Below are positions 40,769 to 52,373 of a stretch of DNA of 64,000 nt, piece by piece. Made by a program: the position numbers and the translations under genes. Numbering within the stretch: the first letter of the stretch is position 1; the number at the start of each line of letters is the position of its first letter. The DNA is from Chromohalobacter sarecensis (GTDB lineage Bacteria; Pseudomonadota; Gammaproteobacteria; Pseudomonadales; Halomonadaceae): the NCBI RefSeq assembly GCF_023061135.1, contig NZ_JAKGAN010000008.1:62001-126000 (forward strand), read 5' to 3'. The notes under the pieces were generated by a model, which saw nothing but the letters and a program-made list of their open reading frames with translations, did not search any database and was not told the origin of the DNA.

Positions 40769-42214
40769 TCAAGCCCATAGCAGGCGCAGCAGTGTGACGG
40801 TGATCAGTGTGATCAGTAGCGTGCCGACGATGTTGAGTAGAAAGCCAGCGCGAATCATCGACTGAATCTTCATATGGCCCGTCGCGAACACGATGGCATT
40901 GGGTGGGGTCGCAACCGGCATCATGAAGGCACAGCTGGCAGCAATGGCGGCAGGGACCGTGATCAGTAGCGGGTCCATGTCCAGCGAGATGGCAAGCGCA
41001 CCGAGAAGCGGCAGGAAGGCTGCTGCCGTGGCCGTGTTCGAGGTGACCTCGGTCAGGAAGATGATGACCAATACGATGATGCCCACTAGCATCAACAGCG
41101 GGAACACGCTGAAGATCGAAAGTTGTTGAGCGATCCATTCGGCTAGGCCGGAGTTCTTGATCATTCCTGCCAACGCGAGCCCGCCGCCGAAGAGCAGTAG
41201 CACACCCCAGGGGAGTTCCTTGGCGCTGTCCCAGTCGAGCAGCGCGCCGCGTGCCTTGTCTCCACTAGGAACGAGAAACAGCCCAATACCGGCGGCCAGA
41301 GCAATGGTGGTATCCGATAGCCAGTCGAGCCCGACTTGATTCAAGAGTGGGCGCAGCATCCAGGTGGCGGCGGCAATGAGGAAGATCAGGCCGACGCGGC
41401 GCTCGGCGGCGGTCATGGTGCCGAGCGATTCGAGTTCGCGGCGAATCATTTCTCCGCCATCGTCGCTTTGCTGCAGATCGAAGCCCTTGTGGGTCAGCCA
41501 CCACCATGTCACGGCCATCATCACGATGCTGACCGGCAAGCCGATGGTCATCCATTGAGCGAAGCCGATATCGATGCCTTCGCCGGAAAGATATCCCGCG
41601 AGCAAGGCATTGGGTGGGGTGCCGATGAGCGTGGCGACGCCGCCTATACTGGCGGAATAAGCAATGGCCAGCAGCAGGGCGGTGGCGTAGCGCGAGACTT
41701 CACGTGAGTCGCCATCGCCCAGCAGGCTGACGACGGACATGCCGATAGGCAGCATCATGATGCTGGTGGCCGTATTGGAGACCCACATGCTGATGAAGCC
41801 CGTGGCGATCATGAACCCCGCGATTTGCTGGCGTGGTTTCTGACCGACGATGCTGAGGACTTTCAAGGCGATGCGTCGATGGAGGTTCCAGCGCTGCATC
41901 GCGATGCCCAGCAAGAAGCCCCCCAGGAAGAGATAGATGATAGGGTCGGCGTAACTGGCTGCCACGGAATCGAGTTCGTCGATGCCCAGCACAGGAGCGA
42001 GCACCATGGGCAGCAACGAGGTCGCGGGGATGGGGATGGCCTCGGTGGCCCACCATGTGGCCATCAGCAGTGCAAAGCCGACACATGCCCATGCCGGTGA
42101 GGACATGCCGGCTGGCGCGGGCACGACCAGGCATAGAATGACCCATAGTGGCCCCAGCCATAGTCCGATTTGCGCGGCGCTGAGGCTGCGGCTGTCGTGA
42201 GTAGTCTCGCTCAT
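40769..42214 (-). CDS. DASS-family sodium:dicarboxylate symporter
   Basis: A 481-residue transporter with about 11-12 membrane segments and AGGAGG 6 bp before the ATG. The two Ser-Asn-Thr motifs that bind sodium and carboxylate are clear (MWVSNTATSIMMLP and TEVTSNTATAAAFLP). EAIPIPATSLLPMVLAP and PVATPPNAIVFATG are also typical. It imports C4-dicarboxylates or related acids with sodium, which suits a halophile. It has its own promoter region of about 200 bp and no enzyme partner nearby. Confidence 0.93.
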   Translation of the reverse strand: MSETTHDSRSLSAAQIGLWLGPLWVILCLVVPAPAGMSSPAWACVGFALLMATWWATEAIPIPATSLLPMVLAPVLGIDELDSVAASYADPIIYLFLGGFLLGIAMQRWNLHRRIALKVLSIVGQKPRQQIAGFMIATGFISMWVSNTATSIMMLPIGMSVVSLLGDGDSREVSRYATALLLAIAYSASIGGVATLIGTPPNALLAGYLSGEGIDIGFAQWMTIGLPVSIVMMAVTWWWLTHKGFDLQQSDDGGEMIRRELESLGTMTAAERRVGLIFLIAAATWMLRPLLNQVGLDWLSDTTIALAAGIGLFLVPSGDKARGALLDWDSAKELPWGVLLLFGGGLALAGMIKNSGLAEWIAQQLSIFSVFPLLMLVGIIVLVIIFLTEVTSNTATAAAFLPLLGALAISLDMDPLLITVPAAIAASCAFMMPVATPPNAIVFATGHMKIQSMIRAGFLLNIVGTLLITLITVTLLRLLWA

Positions 42215-42414
42215 GAATTGCCTCCTTGAAGGCGGCGAATGATTAATTGGCTTACGATGTTCGTCATACTACTAAGGTATTAAGACTCGGTAGCTTAGTC
42301 ATTGGTCTAAGATACTGGTTCGGCCTTTACGGCATGGCTTGTTGCAACGCGACAAGCTCGGTAATGTCCGCGCTCGTTGCCGGTTAACTAAACGTATTCG
42401 ATTGAGGTGCGACC

Positions 42415-42882
42415 ATGTCCGTAGTGGTGGGCTGGAGCTTGGTGGTGTTAGCGGTGCTGGTCGTCGCTGGTTTGGTGGGATATGCATGGCGGTTGTGGCG
42501 AGAAGTGCAGCGCCGAGAGGCGGCACAGAGGGAGGAGCTCGCGCGGGCGCATCGCAATTGCCTCGAGAGCCTCGAGGCAATTGCGACGGCCATGCTGGGC
42601 GACCAAGTCGACTTGGTAGAGGGGGCGCTGCGCTGCAAGGTGTTGCTCGATATCATCGATCCCGCATTGCTTGAACGCGAGGATTTCAACGTCTTTGCCG
42701 AGATTTATCGGCGCACGGAGCATTTGCATACGCATTCGTCACGCCAGGACCTGTCGGCCAAACAGCGCTTCGCGGAGGATCGCGAGCGTATCGCGCTGCA
42801 GGAAGAGCGCTATGCGGCCCTTCACGAGGCGGCGCGCCAGGTGCTGGCATTCAAGCGCGAGTGGCCGCAAGGCTGGCAGTGA
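42415..42882 (+). CDS. DUF2489-family protein
   Basis: A 155-residue protein with an N-terminal membrane helix (about 5-27) and a cytoplasmic helical domain. The core ESLEAIATAMLGDQVDLVEGALR and CKVLLDIIDPALL (core LVEGALRCKVLLDI) and the C-terminal ALHEAARQVLAF match the DUF2489 pattern. Function unknown in the family. It ends 21 bp before the M20 peptidase start. The coding region contains a remarkable perfect hairpin (42553-42585). Confidence 0.8.
   Translation: MSVVVGWSLVVLAVLVVAGLVGYAWRLWREVQRREAAQREELARAHRNCLESLEAIATAMLGDQVDLVEGALRCKVLLDIIDPALLEREDFNVFAEIYRRTEHLHTHSSRQDLSAKQRFAEDRERIALQEERYAALHEAARQVLAFKREWPQGWQ
42553..42585 (+). repeat. Perfect 15-bp inverted repeat inside the DUF2489 gene
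   Basis: Arms CGCAATTGCCTCGAG and CTCGAGGCAATTGCG are separated by only AGC. It encodes Arg-Asn-Cys-Leu-Glu-Ser-Leu-Glu-Ala-Ile-Ala, so the arms are constrained by coding. It would form a very stable mRNA hairpin or a cruciform. Confidence 0.95.
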
Positions 42883-42903
42883 ACAATGACGCAGGAGAAA
42901 GGC

Positions 42904-44058
42904 ATGGAAGATCGGTTTATGTCGCTTGATCCCACGGAAATTCGCCACTGTTTGCACGCTCAGCCGGAGTTATCGGGGCAAGAAGTTGCTACGTCGCAGC
43001 GCATCGTCGAATGGCTTGAGGAGGCCGGAGCGACGCGCATCGTGACAGGCTTGGGAGGGCATGGCGTAGCAGGTGTTTTTGCTGCTGATCGTCCCGGGCC
43101 TCGGGTGATGTTTCGTGCCGAGCTCGACGCGCTTCCCATTGACGAGACCGCAGAAGTGGCATGGCGGTCAAGGCGCGAGCAGGTGGCGCATAGCTGTGGT
43201 CACGATGGTCATATGGCGACATTGCTCGGGCTGGCGCAGCGTTTGTCGCAAAAGCCGCCAGAACGTGGCGAAACGGTACTGCTTTTCCAGCCTTCCGAGG
43301 AGACGGGGCGAGGTGCAAGAGACGTCGTCGAATCGTCACGTTTCGAGGAGGTCGCGCCGGATCATGTCTTCGCGCTGCATAACTTGCCCGGTGAGCCGCT
43401 AGGTGAGGTGTCGGTACGGGCGGGGGCGTTCACGTGCGCCTCGCGAGGATTGATCGTACGTCTCAATGGGTTGTGCAGTCATGCGGCACATCCCGAGCAG
43501 GGGCGTAATCCAGCCTTGGCAATGTGTCGGATCCTGCAGGGGTTGAAGCGCCTGCCTCAGCAATTGCCGGATGATCAAGGGTTGGTCATGGTGACGCTGA
43601 TTCATGCGCGCCTGGGTGAAGTCGCTTTCGGCACGTCGCCCGGGCAGGCTGAAGTGATGGCCACTTTGCGCACCGAAGACGATGCGATGATGCGTGCCTT
43701 GGCGGAAGCGGCGGTATCGCTGGCCCGGGTCGAGGCCGAAGAAGATGACTTGGGCATCGAAATCGACTGGTGCGATGTCTTTCAAGCGACCCATAATCAT
43801 CCACGTGCCGTCGAGGCAATTCGTGAGGAGACGGGTGCCTTGGCGTTACCGTTGCGCGAGTTGTCCGCAGCGCATCGCTGGTCGGAAGATTTTGGATGGC
43901 TCGCCGCGCAAGGCGAGGGAGCGTTGTTGACCTTGGGCAGTGGCGAGCAATGCCGGCCATTGCACCACCCTAGCTATGATTTCCCGGATGCCATGCTGAT
44001 ACCAGGCATCGATTTGTTTGAACGGCTGGTCAGGCGCTACCAGGGAGCCGTTGGATAG
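42904..44058 (+). CDS. M20D-family amidohydrolase/peptidase
   Basis: A 384-residue metallohydrolase. The start at 42904 (MEDRFMSLD) is preferred over the upstream Met at 42886 because AGGAG lies 7 bp before it. Metal motifs are AHSCGHDGHMA, QPSEETGRGA, HNLPG (ALHNLPGEP) and CSHAAHPEQGRNP in the dimerisation domain, plus the C-terminal LGSGEQCRPLHHPSYDF. The family hydrolyses N-acyl amino acids and related amides. Substrate unknown; the gene is followed by a clear terminator. Confidence 0.88.
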   Translation: MEDRFMSLDPTEIRHCLHAQPELSGQEVATSQRIVEWLEEAGATRIVTGLGGHGVAGVFAADRPGPRVMFRAELDALPIDETAEVAWRSRREQVAHSCGHDGHMATLLGLAQRLSQKPPERGETVLLFQPSEETGRGARDVVESSRFEEVAPDHVFALHNLPGEPLGEVSVRAGAFTCASRGLIVRLNGLCSHAAHPEQGRNPALAMCRILQGLKRLPQQLPDDQGLVMVTLIHARLGEVAFGTSPGQAEVMATLRTEDDAMMRALAEAAVSLARVEAEEDDLGIEIDWCDVFQATHNHPRAVEAIREETGALALPLRELSAAHRWSEDFGWLAAQGEGALLTLGSGEQCRPLHHPSYDFPDAMLIPGIDLFERLVRRYQGAVG

Positions 44059-44184
44059 TCGTACAAGCTTGAGGTACTAAAGATGTCGTTTGTGCTTTTG
44101 GTTTGCAACAAAGCCGATAATGCATAATCATGAAGGGGCATTCATCCGTAGAAGCGCTGGTGAAGGGTGAAGTACTGGCTGAAC

Positions 44185-44208
44185 GAAAGCCTTTGTGCTT
44201 TCTTTTTT
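44185..44208 (+). terminator. Rho-independent terminator after the M20 gene
   Basis: GAAAGC/GCTTTC stem with 6-base loop, directly followed by six Ts. Confidence 0.75.
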
Positions 44209-44320
44209 GATAAAAGATAGGCGAAAAAGCCTTCCTCCCACCGGGAACCGCTTCTATACTCGGACCCCGCTGGGTAACGTCCCGTTACGACTAGCGCTGT
44301 GTTAAGAAGGAGTCTTACAT

Positions 44321-45202
44321 ATGAAAAAATCTACGACTGGCTTGCTGCTCGGTTCTGCATTGATGGTCGGCCTTTCTGGCTGTGCCACGTCGGGTGCTCA
44401 GTCCACGTCAAGTTCCGATGATCAAGCATGGTATAATTCACCGTTCGTCTGCGGCCTGGCCGGCGGCTTGATCGGCGGTGGCATTGGCTATGCATCGAGC
44501 AGTGACTCGGACGAAGATACCGGGGCTGCACTTGGCGGTGTCGGCGGTGCGACGGCCGGTGCTCTGCTGTGCGCTGATTACTCCGACAAGGAAGTGGACA
44601 GCGATGGCGATGGCGTTCCCGATGACCGCGATCAGTGCCCCAACACGCCGGCTGGCGTTGCGGTAGACGCCCAGGGTTGCCCGCTTGATAGCGACGGCGA
44701 TGGCGTTCCGGACTATAAGGACGAATGCCCGGGAACACCGGCAGGCGTTGACGTCAACGCTAAAGGCTGCCCGCTTGATAGCGACGACGATGGCGTTCCG
44801 GACTACCAGGATCAGTGCCCGGACACACCGGCTGGCGAAGAAGTCAATGCGCTAGGCTGCCCGGCAGACTTGGTGCTGCGTGACGTGAACTTTGAGTTCG
44901 ACTCCGCCACGCTCACCAGCGATGCGGAAGGCATTCTCGATGGCATCGCCGAGAAGCTGGCTGCTAACGAGAGCGTCAATGTTCGTCTGGAAGGTTACAC
45001 CGACTCCGTCGGTAGCGCTTCCTATAACAAGGAGCTTTCACAGGAACGTGCTGATTCAGTGAAAGACTACTTGGTCTCGCAGGGCGTCAACGGCGATAAC
45101 GTCTCTACCATGGGTTACGGCGAAGAAGATCCCGTCGCGACCAATGAGACGAAAGCAGGACGCGCTGAAAACCGTCGCGTTGAAATGGGCGAGCAAGAAT
45201 AA
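44321..45202 (+). CDS. OmpA-family lipoprotein with thrombospondin type-3 repeats
   Basis: A 293-residue outer-membrane protein. A lipobox (VGLSGC, lipidated Cys21) follows a signal peptide. A Gly-rich segment (about 44-85) is followed by three near-identical 30-residue repeats at 93-122, 123-152 and 153-182, each beginning DSDGDGVPD or a close variant, with the calcium-binding Asp pattern and paired cysteines. The OmpA C-terminal peptidoglycan-binding domain follows (FEFDSATLTSDAEGILDGIA; LEGYTDSVGSASYN). It probably anchors the outer membrane to the wall. A strong terminator follows. Confidence 0.92.
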   Translation: MKKSTTGLLLGSALMVGLSGCATSGAQSTSSSDDQAWYNSPFVCGLAGGLIGGGIGYASSSDSDEDTGAALGGVGGATAGALLCADYSDKEVDSDGDGVPDDRDQCPNTPAGVAVDAQGCPLDSDGDGVPDYKDECPGTPAGVDVNAKGCPLDSDDDGVPDYQDQCPDTPAGEEVNALGCPADLVLRDVNFEFDSATLTSDAEGILDGIAEKLAANESVNVRLEGYTDSVGSASYNKELSQERADSVKDYLVSQGVNGDNVSTMGYGEEDPVATNETKAGRAENRRVEMGEQE

Positions 45203-45223
45203 CGATTGCTCGGTCCATGATCG

Positions 45224-45252
45224 AAAAGAGGCGCCTTCGGGCGCCTCTTTTT
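45224..45252 (+). terminator. Rho-independent terminator with TTCG tetraloop
   Basis: A 12-bp stem (AAAAGAGGCGCC with GGCGCCTCTTTT) closed by the stable TTCG loop, after the OmpA-like gene. Confidence 0.95.
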
Positions 45253-45467
45253 GTTTGTGTCGCAGGCATGACTGGACGATATTTCTCGGGCTTGCTAGTG
45301 TTCGCAGTTCATTGTTACATGCGTTTGCCTTGCAGCACATCCAAGGTGCGGGCGACATATGCACGTGATACATAAGGGGAATCAGGCTGATAGCGTTCCC
45401 ATGGTTTTTATTTTCATCGTTTCATGTGGTCCCTAGTATGGGCCACCACTGAATAAAGGGATCTTGC

Positions 45468-47363
45468 ATGCCCATCGTGACACTGCCTGATGGCAGCCAG
45501 AAAACATTCGATTCGCCCGTAACCGTCATGCAACTCGCCGAGTCCATAGGCACGGGGCTAGCTAAGGCCTGTGTGGCGGGAAAGATAGAGGGTGTTGCCG
45601 TCGATGCGGCCGATCTAATCGAACATGACGCCGAGGTCAGTATTCTGACAGCGCGCGATCATGAAGGGGTGGAAATTATCCGCCACTCCTGCGCTCATCT
45701 TCTGGGGCATGCTGTCAAACAGCTTTACCCTGACGCTAAAATGGCGATTGGGCCGGTCGTGGATGATGGGTTCTATTACGATATCGATTTCGGCCAATCG
45801 ATATCCCCGGACGACCTCGAAGCGATGGAAAAGCGCATGAAAGCGCTGATCGAACGTGAATACGATGTCGTTCGTGAATACGTGACGAAAGAGCAGGCCC
45901 TGGCGACCTTCGTTGAACGTGACGAACCTTACAAGCAGGAAATCGTCGAAGGTATCGCCGATGGTGAGACCGTTCGTCTCTATCATCATGAAGAATACAT
46001 TGATATGTGCCGTGGGCCGCATGTCCCGAATACGCGGCACCTGAGGGCCTTCAAGCTTACCAAGCTGGCGGGCGCCTATTGGCGGGGTGATGCCACCAAG
46101 CCCATGTTGACGCGCATCTACGGTACGGCGTGGCCGGACAAGAAAGCCCTGAAGACTTACCTCCAGCGCCTGGAAGAGGCCGAGAAGCGCGACCACCGCA
46201 AGCTGGCCCGCAAGCTCGACTTCTTTCACATGCAGGAAGAGGCGCCGGGCATGGTGTTCTGGCACCCTCGTGGCTGGACACTCTGGCAAACCGTTGAACA
46301 GTACATGCGCAATGTCTATAAGGACAGCGGGTACCAGGAAATTCGTTGCCCGCAGATCATGGATGTTTCGCTGTGGCAGAAGTCTGGCCACTGGGACAAT
46401 TACGCTGAGAACATGTTCTTTACCGAATCGGAAAAGCGCGAGTATGCGCTCAAACCGATGAATTGCCCTGGCCATGTGCAAGTCTTTAATTCCGGTCTGC
46501 GTAGCTATCGTGAGCTACCGGTGCGCTATGGTGAATTTGGTGGTTGCCATCGCAATGAGCCCTCGGGTGCCTTGCATGGCATCATGCGTGTTCGTGCCTT
46601 TACCCAGGACGATGGCCATGTGTTCTGCACCGAAGCGCAGGTCGAATCGGAAGTGACGGCCTTTCACCGCCAGGCGCTGGATGTCTATCGTGATTTTGGC
46701 TTCGATGAAATCGCCGTCAAGATTGCGTTACGTCCCGAGAAGCGTCTGGGGAGTGACGAGAATTGGGATCGCGCCGAAGAAGCGTTGCGTAACGCTCTGG
46801 GGCGTTGTGACGTGCAGTGGGAAGAACTTCCTGGTGAAGGGGCTTTCTACGGGCCTAAAATCGAATATCATATGCGTGACTGCCTGGGGCGCGAGTGGCA
46901 GGTGGGCACGATGCAGGTCGATTTCATGATGCCGACTCGTCTGGGGGCGCAATATGTGGCCGAGGACGGGTCACGTCAGGCACCGGTCATGCTGCATCGC
47001 GCCATCGTGGGGTCAATGGAACGTTTCATTGGTATCCTCATTGAGCACTATGCGGGGGCCATGCCGTTGTGGCTGTCGCCGCTGCAAATAGTGGTCCTGA
47101 ATATCACCGATGCCCAGCGTGATCACGCCGAGTCGGTATCGCTGCGTTTGCAGAAACTCGGTCTGCGTGTCAAGACAGACTTGAGGAATGAGAAGATCGG
47201 CTTTAAAATTCGCGAACATACGTTGCAGAAGGTCCCCTATCTCCTTGTGGTTGGAGATAAGGAAGTCGAGGCCGACTCGGTAGCCGTGCGTACGCGCGGC
47301 GGCGAAGACCTAGGCAGCATGACGGTGGACGCTTTCATCGACAAGGTGCAAGCCGAGCGGTAA
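45468..47363 (+). CDS. thrS: Threonine-tRNA ligase
   Basis: A 631-residue class II synthetase starting at [14 protein letters not shown], with AAGGGAT upstream. Order of domains: TGS (1-60), editing/SAD ([18 protein letters not shown] region), the catalytic core with [10 protein letters not shown] (zinc cysteine), [19 protein letters not shown] and [14 protein letters not shown], and the C-terminal anticodon domain from [17 protein letters not shown]. It charges tRNA-Thr and begins the thrS-infC-rpmI-rplT-pheST-ihfA block. The 265-bp upstream region after the terminator shows no clear attenuator. Confidence 0.98.
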   Translation: MPIVTLPDGSQKTFDSPVTVMQLAESIGTGLAKACVAGKIEGVAVDAADLIEHDAEVSILTARDHEGVEIIRHSCAHLLGHAVKQLYPDAKMAIGPVVDDGFYYDIDFGQSISPDDLEAMEKRMKALIEREYDVVREYVTKEQALATFVERDEPYKQEIVEGIADGETVRLYHHEEYIDMCRGPHVPNTRHLRAFKLTKLAGAYWRGDATKPMLTRIYGTAWPDKKALKTYLQRLEEAEKRDHRKLARKLDFFHMQEEAPGMVFWHPRGWTLWQTVEQYMRNVYKDSGYQEIRCPQIMDVSLWQKSGHWDNYAENMFFTESEKREYALKPMNCPGHVQVFNSGLRSYRELPVRYGEFGGCHRNEPSGALHGIMRVRAFTQDDGHVFCTEAQVESEVTAFHRQALDVYRDFGFDEIAVKIALRPEKRLGSDENWDRAEEALRNALGRCDVQWEELPGEGAFYGPKIEYHMRDCLGREWQVGTMQVDFMMPTRLGAQYVAEDGSRQAPVMLHRAIVGSMERFIGILIEHYAGAMPLWLSPLQIVVLNITDAQRDHAESVSLRLQKLGLRVKTDLRNEKIGFKIREHTLQKVPYLLVVGDKEVEADSVAVRTRGGEDLGSMTVDAFIDKVQAER

Positions 47364-47400
47364 TAGCGACATCTTCCAAGGCAAAAGTGGAGACGGAACC

Positions 47401-47940
47401 ATCAAGAGAAGCAACCCAAGAGGGCGCCCACAGGAAAAGCGCCCACCAATGAACGAGCGGATTACCGAAGATCAAGTTCGCTTGATCGCAAGCGACGGCG
47501 AACAGCTTGGTATCGTGCCGACTAGCGATGCCTTGGAGCGTGCCGAAGCGGAGGGTATGGACCTCGTACAGATTTCCAATGCCGACCCGATCGTTTGCAA
47601 GATCATGGATTACGGCAAATTCATCTTCGAGCAGAAAAAGCAGAAAGCTGCTCAGAAGAAGAAAACCAAGCAGATCCAGGTCAAGGAAGTCAAATTCCGG
47701 CCCGGTACTGACGAGGGCGATTATCAGGTGAAGTTGAAAAACCTGATTCGTTTCCTCGAAGCGGGCGACAAGGGCAAGGTCACGTTACGTTTTCGTGGTC
47801 GTGAGATGGCACACCAGGACATCGGCCGTAAGCTGATGGAACGGATTGCTGCGGACCTCGAAGACATGGCGGCTGTCGAATCCTTCCCCAAGATGGAAGG
47901 TCGTCAGATGATCATGATCTTGGCGCCCAAGAAGAAGTGA
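47401..47940 (+). CDS. infC: Translation initiation factor IF-3, probably starting at AUC
   Basis: The 179-residue frame begins with ATC at 47401, preceded by TGGAG at 8-bp spacing. The next in-frame ATG (47449) lies 16 codons further and would cut the conserved basic N-terminus ([16 protein letters not shown]). Homologues in this group start at that region, and infC is known to use rare start codons (AUU in E. coli) for IF-3 autoregulation. Later motifs are [34 protein letters not shown] and [14 protein letters not shown]-3 prevents premature subunit joining. rpmI follows 82 bp downstream. Confidence 0.9.
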   Translation: MKRSNPRGRPQEKRPPMNERITEDQVRLIASDGEQLGIVPTSDALERAEAEGMDLVQISNADPIVCKIMDYGKFIFEQKKQKAAQKKKTKQIQVKEVKFRPGTDEGDYQVKLKNLIRFLEAGDKGKVTLRFRGREMAHQDIGRKLMERIAADLEDMAAVESFPKMEGRQMIMILAPKKK

Positions 47941-48022
47941 TCCGTTGGCGGTTGAACGGGCAGTCGGCGCCGCCGACTGCCGGCCCCGGGTTTTCTGAAG
48001 AAACCGAGTGGAGTTTCCCCTC

Positions 48023-48217
48023 ATGCCGAAAATCAAGAGTAACAGCGGCGCTGCGAAGCGCTTCAAGAAGACTGCCCATGGCTTCAAGCACAAGCAGTCT
48101 TTCCGCAGTCACATCCTGACCAAGAAGTCGACCAAGCGTAAGCGTCAGTTGCGCGGCATGAAGCAGATTCACGATGCCGACAAGCAACTGGTTCAACGCA
48201 TGCTGCCGAACCTCTAA
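48023..48217 (+). CDS. rpmI: 50S ribosomal protein L35
   Basis: A 64-residue, highly basic protein. It begins [20 protein letters not shown], the standard L35 start, and contains [13 protein letters not shown]. The CDS begins at ATG 48023; GGAG lies upstream. It lies between infC and rplT in the usual order, and the intergenic regions probably carry the L20 autoregulation site known in this operon. Confidence 0.96.
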   Translation: MPKIKSNSGAAKRFKKTAHGFKHKQSFRSHILTKKSTKRKRQLRGMKQIHDADKQLVQRMLPNL

Positions 48218-48269
48218 GTACTTGTATTCAAAAGTACAGGTTGTCGATTTTAAACGTCAGGAGTAAGTC

Positions 48270-48623
48270 ATGACTCGTGTCAAGCGTGGTGTCGTCGCTC
48301 GTCGTCGACACAAGAAGATTCTGAAGCAGGCCAAAGGCTATTACGGCGCACGCTCTCGCGTATTTCGCGTTGCCAAGCAGGCGGTCATCAAGGCAGGTCA
48401 GTACGCCTATCGTGACCGTCGTCAGCGTAAGCGTCAGTTCCGTGCATTGTGGATCGCGCGCATCAACGCGGCATCTCGTGCCAACGGTCTGTCCTACAGC
48501 CGCTTCATCGCCGGCCTGAAGAAGTCCGGCATCGAGATTGACCGCAAGGTACTGGCCGATCTCGCCGTCCATGAAAAGTCTGCCTTTGCCGCGATCGTCG
48601 ATAAGGCCAAGGCTGCTCAGTAA
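48270..48623 (+). CDS. rplT: 50S ribosomal protein L20
   Basis: A 117-residue basic protein beginning [20 protein letters not shown], with [20 protein letters not shown] and the conserved [20 protein letters not shown]20 binds 23S rRNA and represses its own operon in relatives. Last gene before a strong terminator. Confidence 0.97.
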   Translation: MTRVKRGVVARRRHKKILKQAKGYYGARSRVFRVAKQAVIKAGQYAYRDRRQRKRQFRALWIARINAASRANGLSYSRFIAGLKKSGIEIDRKVLADLAVHEKSAFAAIVDKAKAAQ

Positions 48624-48673
48624 TGGCCGGGTGAGACGTTCTTCATGAGTGTCTCATCATGCGCATGAAGCCG

Positions 48674-48708
48674 CAGGGGGAGAGCAGCCGCTCTTCCCCT
48701 GTTTTTTT
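48674..48708 (+). terminator. Strong rho-independent terminator after rplT
   Basis: A 12-bp stem with one G-T pair and a 4-base loop, followed by seven Ts. It separates the IF-3/ribosomal genes from pheST. Confidence 0.95.
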
Positions 48709-48878
48709 GTCTGGGCCATCACTTTATATGCGATGGTCTATCATGGGCACTTAGGGAAATGCTGAATAAATAGACGAGGGGGATGAAGCGCGAGGCGCAT
48801 GGAACACAGAACACGAGACATAACATGGGGTTAGGCGAGTGTTCGAGTACCACGCAACGACGCGATTCGCTCGTGTAG

Positions 48879-49937
<1,059 letters not shown>

Positions 49938-49963
49938 TCTGCGACTAGGACACAGGAAGAAAC

Positions 49964-52345
49964 ATGAGATTTTCCGAAACATGGTTGCGCGATTGGGTGT
50001 CACCCGAACTCACGACGCAGGCGCTTGCTGACCGGATCACGATGGCCGGGTTGGAAGTCGACGCCATCGAGGCGGTGGCCGGCGATTTCGAGGGCGTCGT
50101 CGTCGCCGAGGTGGTCGCCAAGGAACCTCATCCCAGTGCTGACAAGCTTAATGTCTGCCAGGTCAATGATGGTGGCGATGAGCCGGTGCAAGTGGTGTGT
50201 GGCGCTCCCAACGTGGCGGTCGGGCAGAAAGTACCTTTCGCTCGGGTGAACGCAACGCTGCCCGGTGACTTCAAGATCACGAAAGCCAAGCTACGTGGCG
50301 TGGAATCGCGTGGCATGATTTGCTCAGCCTCCGAACTTGAGCTGGAAGAAGGCACCTCGGCGGGCATTTTGGTGTTGTCCGGCGAGGCGCCCATTGGCGC
50401 CTCCCTGCGCGATTGGCTGGCGCTGGACGATCATGCCATCGAGGTGGATCTGACGCCCAATCGTGGCGATTGCTTGAGCCTTAAGGGGCTGGCGCGTGAA
50501 GTGGGTGTATTGAGCCGTCTGCCGGTGACGGCGCCGGAGACCGACATGGTTCCGGCGGCGCATCAAGCGTCGTTCCCAGTGCGTGTCGAGTCGCCGTCGA
50601 AGTGTCCACGTTATGCGGGTCGCATCATTCGTGGCGTCGATGTTTCGGCGAGCACACCGCTATGGATGACCGAGCGCCTGCGTCGCAGCGGCGTTCGTGC
50701 GATCGACCCGGTCGTCGATGTCACCAATTACGTGATGCTCGAACTCGGGCAGCCGATGCACGCCTTCGACTTGGCGCGCTTGAATGACGCCATCGTGGTC
50801 CGCGAGGTGCAAGACGGGGAGCGTTTGACGTTGCTCGATGGTCAAGACATTGCCCTGCGCGAGGGTACTTTGGTGATCGCCGATGAAAAGCAACCGTTGG
50901 CTATTGCCGGGGTCATGGGCGGCGAGGCCTCCGGCGTCAATGCCTCGACGCAGGATATTTTCCTGGAGTCAGCGTTCTTCTCGCCGCTGGCAGTCGCGGG
51001 ACAGGCACGCTCTTATGGCCTGCACACCGATGCATCGCATCGTTTCGAGCGGGGTGTCGACCCGGAATTGGCGCAAGTCGCCATCGAGCGGGCTACGCAG
51101 TTGCTGCTGGATATCGTCGGAGGTGAACCCGGGCCGGTGACTGACGTCATGAGCCCAGAGCATTTGCCGCTGGGTCATGAGGTCGTCCTGCGCCGTGAGC
51201 GTCTCGATCAATGCCTGGCACTGGTCATGGCCGGTGACGATGTCGTGGATATCCTGTCTCGCCTGGGCATGCGCGTCGCTGCCATGGATTCAGGATGGCG
51301 GGTGACGGTGCCTAGCTGGCGCTTCGATATCGCGCTCGAGGAAGACCTTATAGAGGAACTGGCGCGCATCCATGGCTACGACCAGGTTCCCGTGCGGCGT
51401 CCTTCCGCGCGTCTGAAACTAAGTGCTTCCAACGAAGCGCGTCAGCCGCTGGCACGTCTACGTCGGCACTTGGTGGCACGCGGATATCAAGAAGCGATTA
51501 CCTACAGTTTCGTCGCGCCCGAGCTGCAAGAGACCTTGACGCCGGGCGCGGTGGCCCCTTATCTGGCCAATCCCATCTCATCCGATATGTCGGTCATGCG
51601 GGCGAGTTTGCTTCCTGGGCTGGTCAAGGCGTTGAGTCACAATCTCAACCGTCAGCAAGCACGTATCCGCCTGTTCGAAACGGGGCTCGTGTTCCGTGGC
51701 GAGCTGGATGATCTTGAGCAGGTGGCGATGCTCGGCGGTATCGTGTGTGGGCCGAGACAACCAGAAGGGTGGTCTTCTTCTCGCGAGAGCGTCGACTTCT
51801 TCGATCTCAAGGGTGATCTGGAAAGCCTGATGTCGTTGACCCAGCAGCCTGGGGCATGGCGTTTCGATGCTGGCGAGCATCCGGGGCTTCATCCCGGTCA
51901 GACAGCGCGCATTATATGTCACGGTCGTCATGTGGGCTGGATCGGTGCCCTGCATCCCGGTGTTCGTGCCAGCTTGGGCATCAAGACCAATGCTTTTGTA
52001 TTCGAGCTGGAATTGGAAGCCTTGACCCAGGGCGAACTGCCGGCCTTTGCGCCTCTGTCGCGGCATCCGGATGTGCGTCGCGATCTGGCGTTGGTCGTGA
52101 GTGACGAGGTGCCGGTCATGGCCTTGATGGACGTCATGCGCGAGCAGGCCGGAGAATGGCTGGTCGACATGCGATTGTTCGATGTCTATCAGGGCGAGGG
52201 GATCGAAAAAGGCCACAAGAGTCTTGCCTTGGGCTTGACCTGGCAGCATCCTTCGCGCACGCTCAATGACGATGAAATCAATCAGTTAGTCGATGCCATC
52301 GTCGGCGAGGCGAAAATGCGCTTCGCGGCGGTCCTGAGGAGTTAA
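49964..52345 (+). CDS. pheT: Phenylalanine-tRNA ligase beta subunit
   Basis: A 793-residue subunit starting [18 protein letters not shown]. It has the tRNA-binding domain (about 40-150, [12 protein letters not shown] and [17 protein letters not shown]), B3/B4 editing domain, B5, and a C-terminal ferredoxin-fold anticodon-binding domain ([16 protein letters not shown]). Complete. It completes the PheRS heterotetramer with PheS. ihfA follows after 28 bp, as in many gammaproteobacteria. Confidence 0.97.
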   Translation: MRFSETWLRDWVSPELTTQALADRITMAGLEVDAIEAVAGDFEGVVVAEVVAKEPHPSADKLNVCQVNDGGDEPVQVVCGAPNVAVGQKVPFARVNATLPGDFKITKAKLRGVESRGMICSASELELEEGTSAGILVLSGEAPIGASLRDWLALDDHAIEVDLTPNRGDCLSLKGLAREVGVLSRLPVTAPETDMVPAAHQASFPVRVESPSKCPRYAGRIIRGVDVSASTPLWMTERLRRSGVRAIDPVVDVTNYVMLELGQPMHAFDLARLNDAIVVREVQDGERLTLLDGQDIALREGTLVIADEKQPLAIAGVMGGEASGVNASTQDIFLESAFFSPLAVAGQARSYGLHTDASHRFERGVDPELAQVAIERATQLLLDIVGGEPGPVTDVMSPEHLPLGHEVVLRRERLDQCLALVMAGDDVVDILSRLGMRVAAMDSGWRVTVPSWRFDIALEEDLIEELARIHGYDQVPVRRPSARLKLSASNEARQPLARLRRHLVARGYQEAITYSFVAPELQETLTPGAVAPYLANPISSDMSVMRASLLPGLVKALSHNLNRQQARIRLFETGLVFRGELDDLEQVAMLGGIVCGPRQPEGWSSSRESVDFFDLKGDLESLMSLTQQPGAWRFDAGEHPGLHPGQTARIICHGRHVGWIGALHPGVRASLGIKTNAFVFELELEALTQGELPAFAPLSRHPDVRRDLALVVSDEVPVMALMDVMREQAGEWLVDMRLFDVYQGEGIEKGHKSLALGLTWQHPSRTLNDDEINQLVDAIVGEAKMRFAAVLRS

Positions 52346-52373
52346 TCCTATCAGCCGTTACGAGGATGAGAGC

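Noticed and set aside
45253-45467. Possible thrS leader attenuator
   Set aside because: Only a short 5-bp inverted repeat near 45378-45402; no anticodon-like structure or leader peptide recognised.
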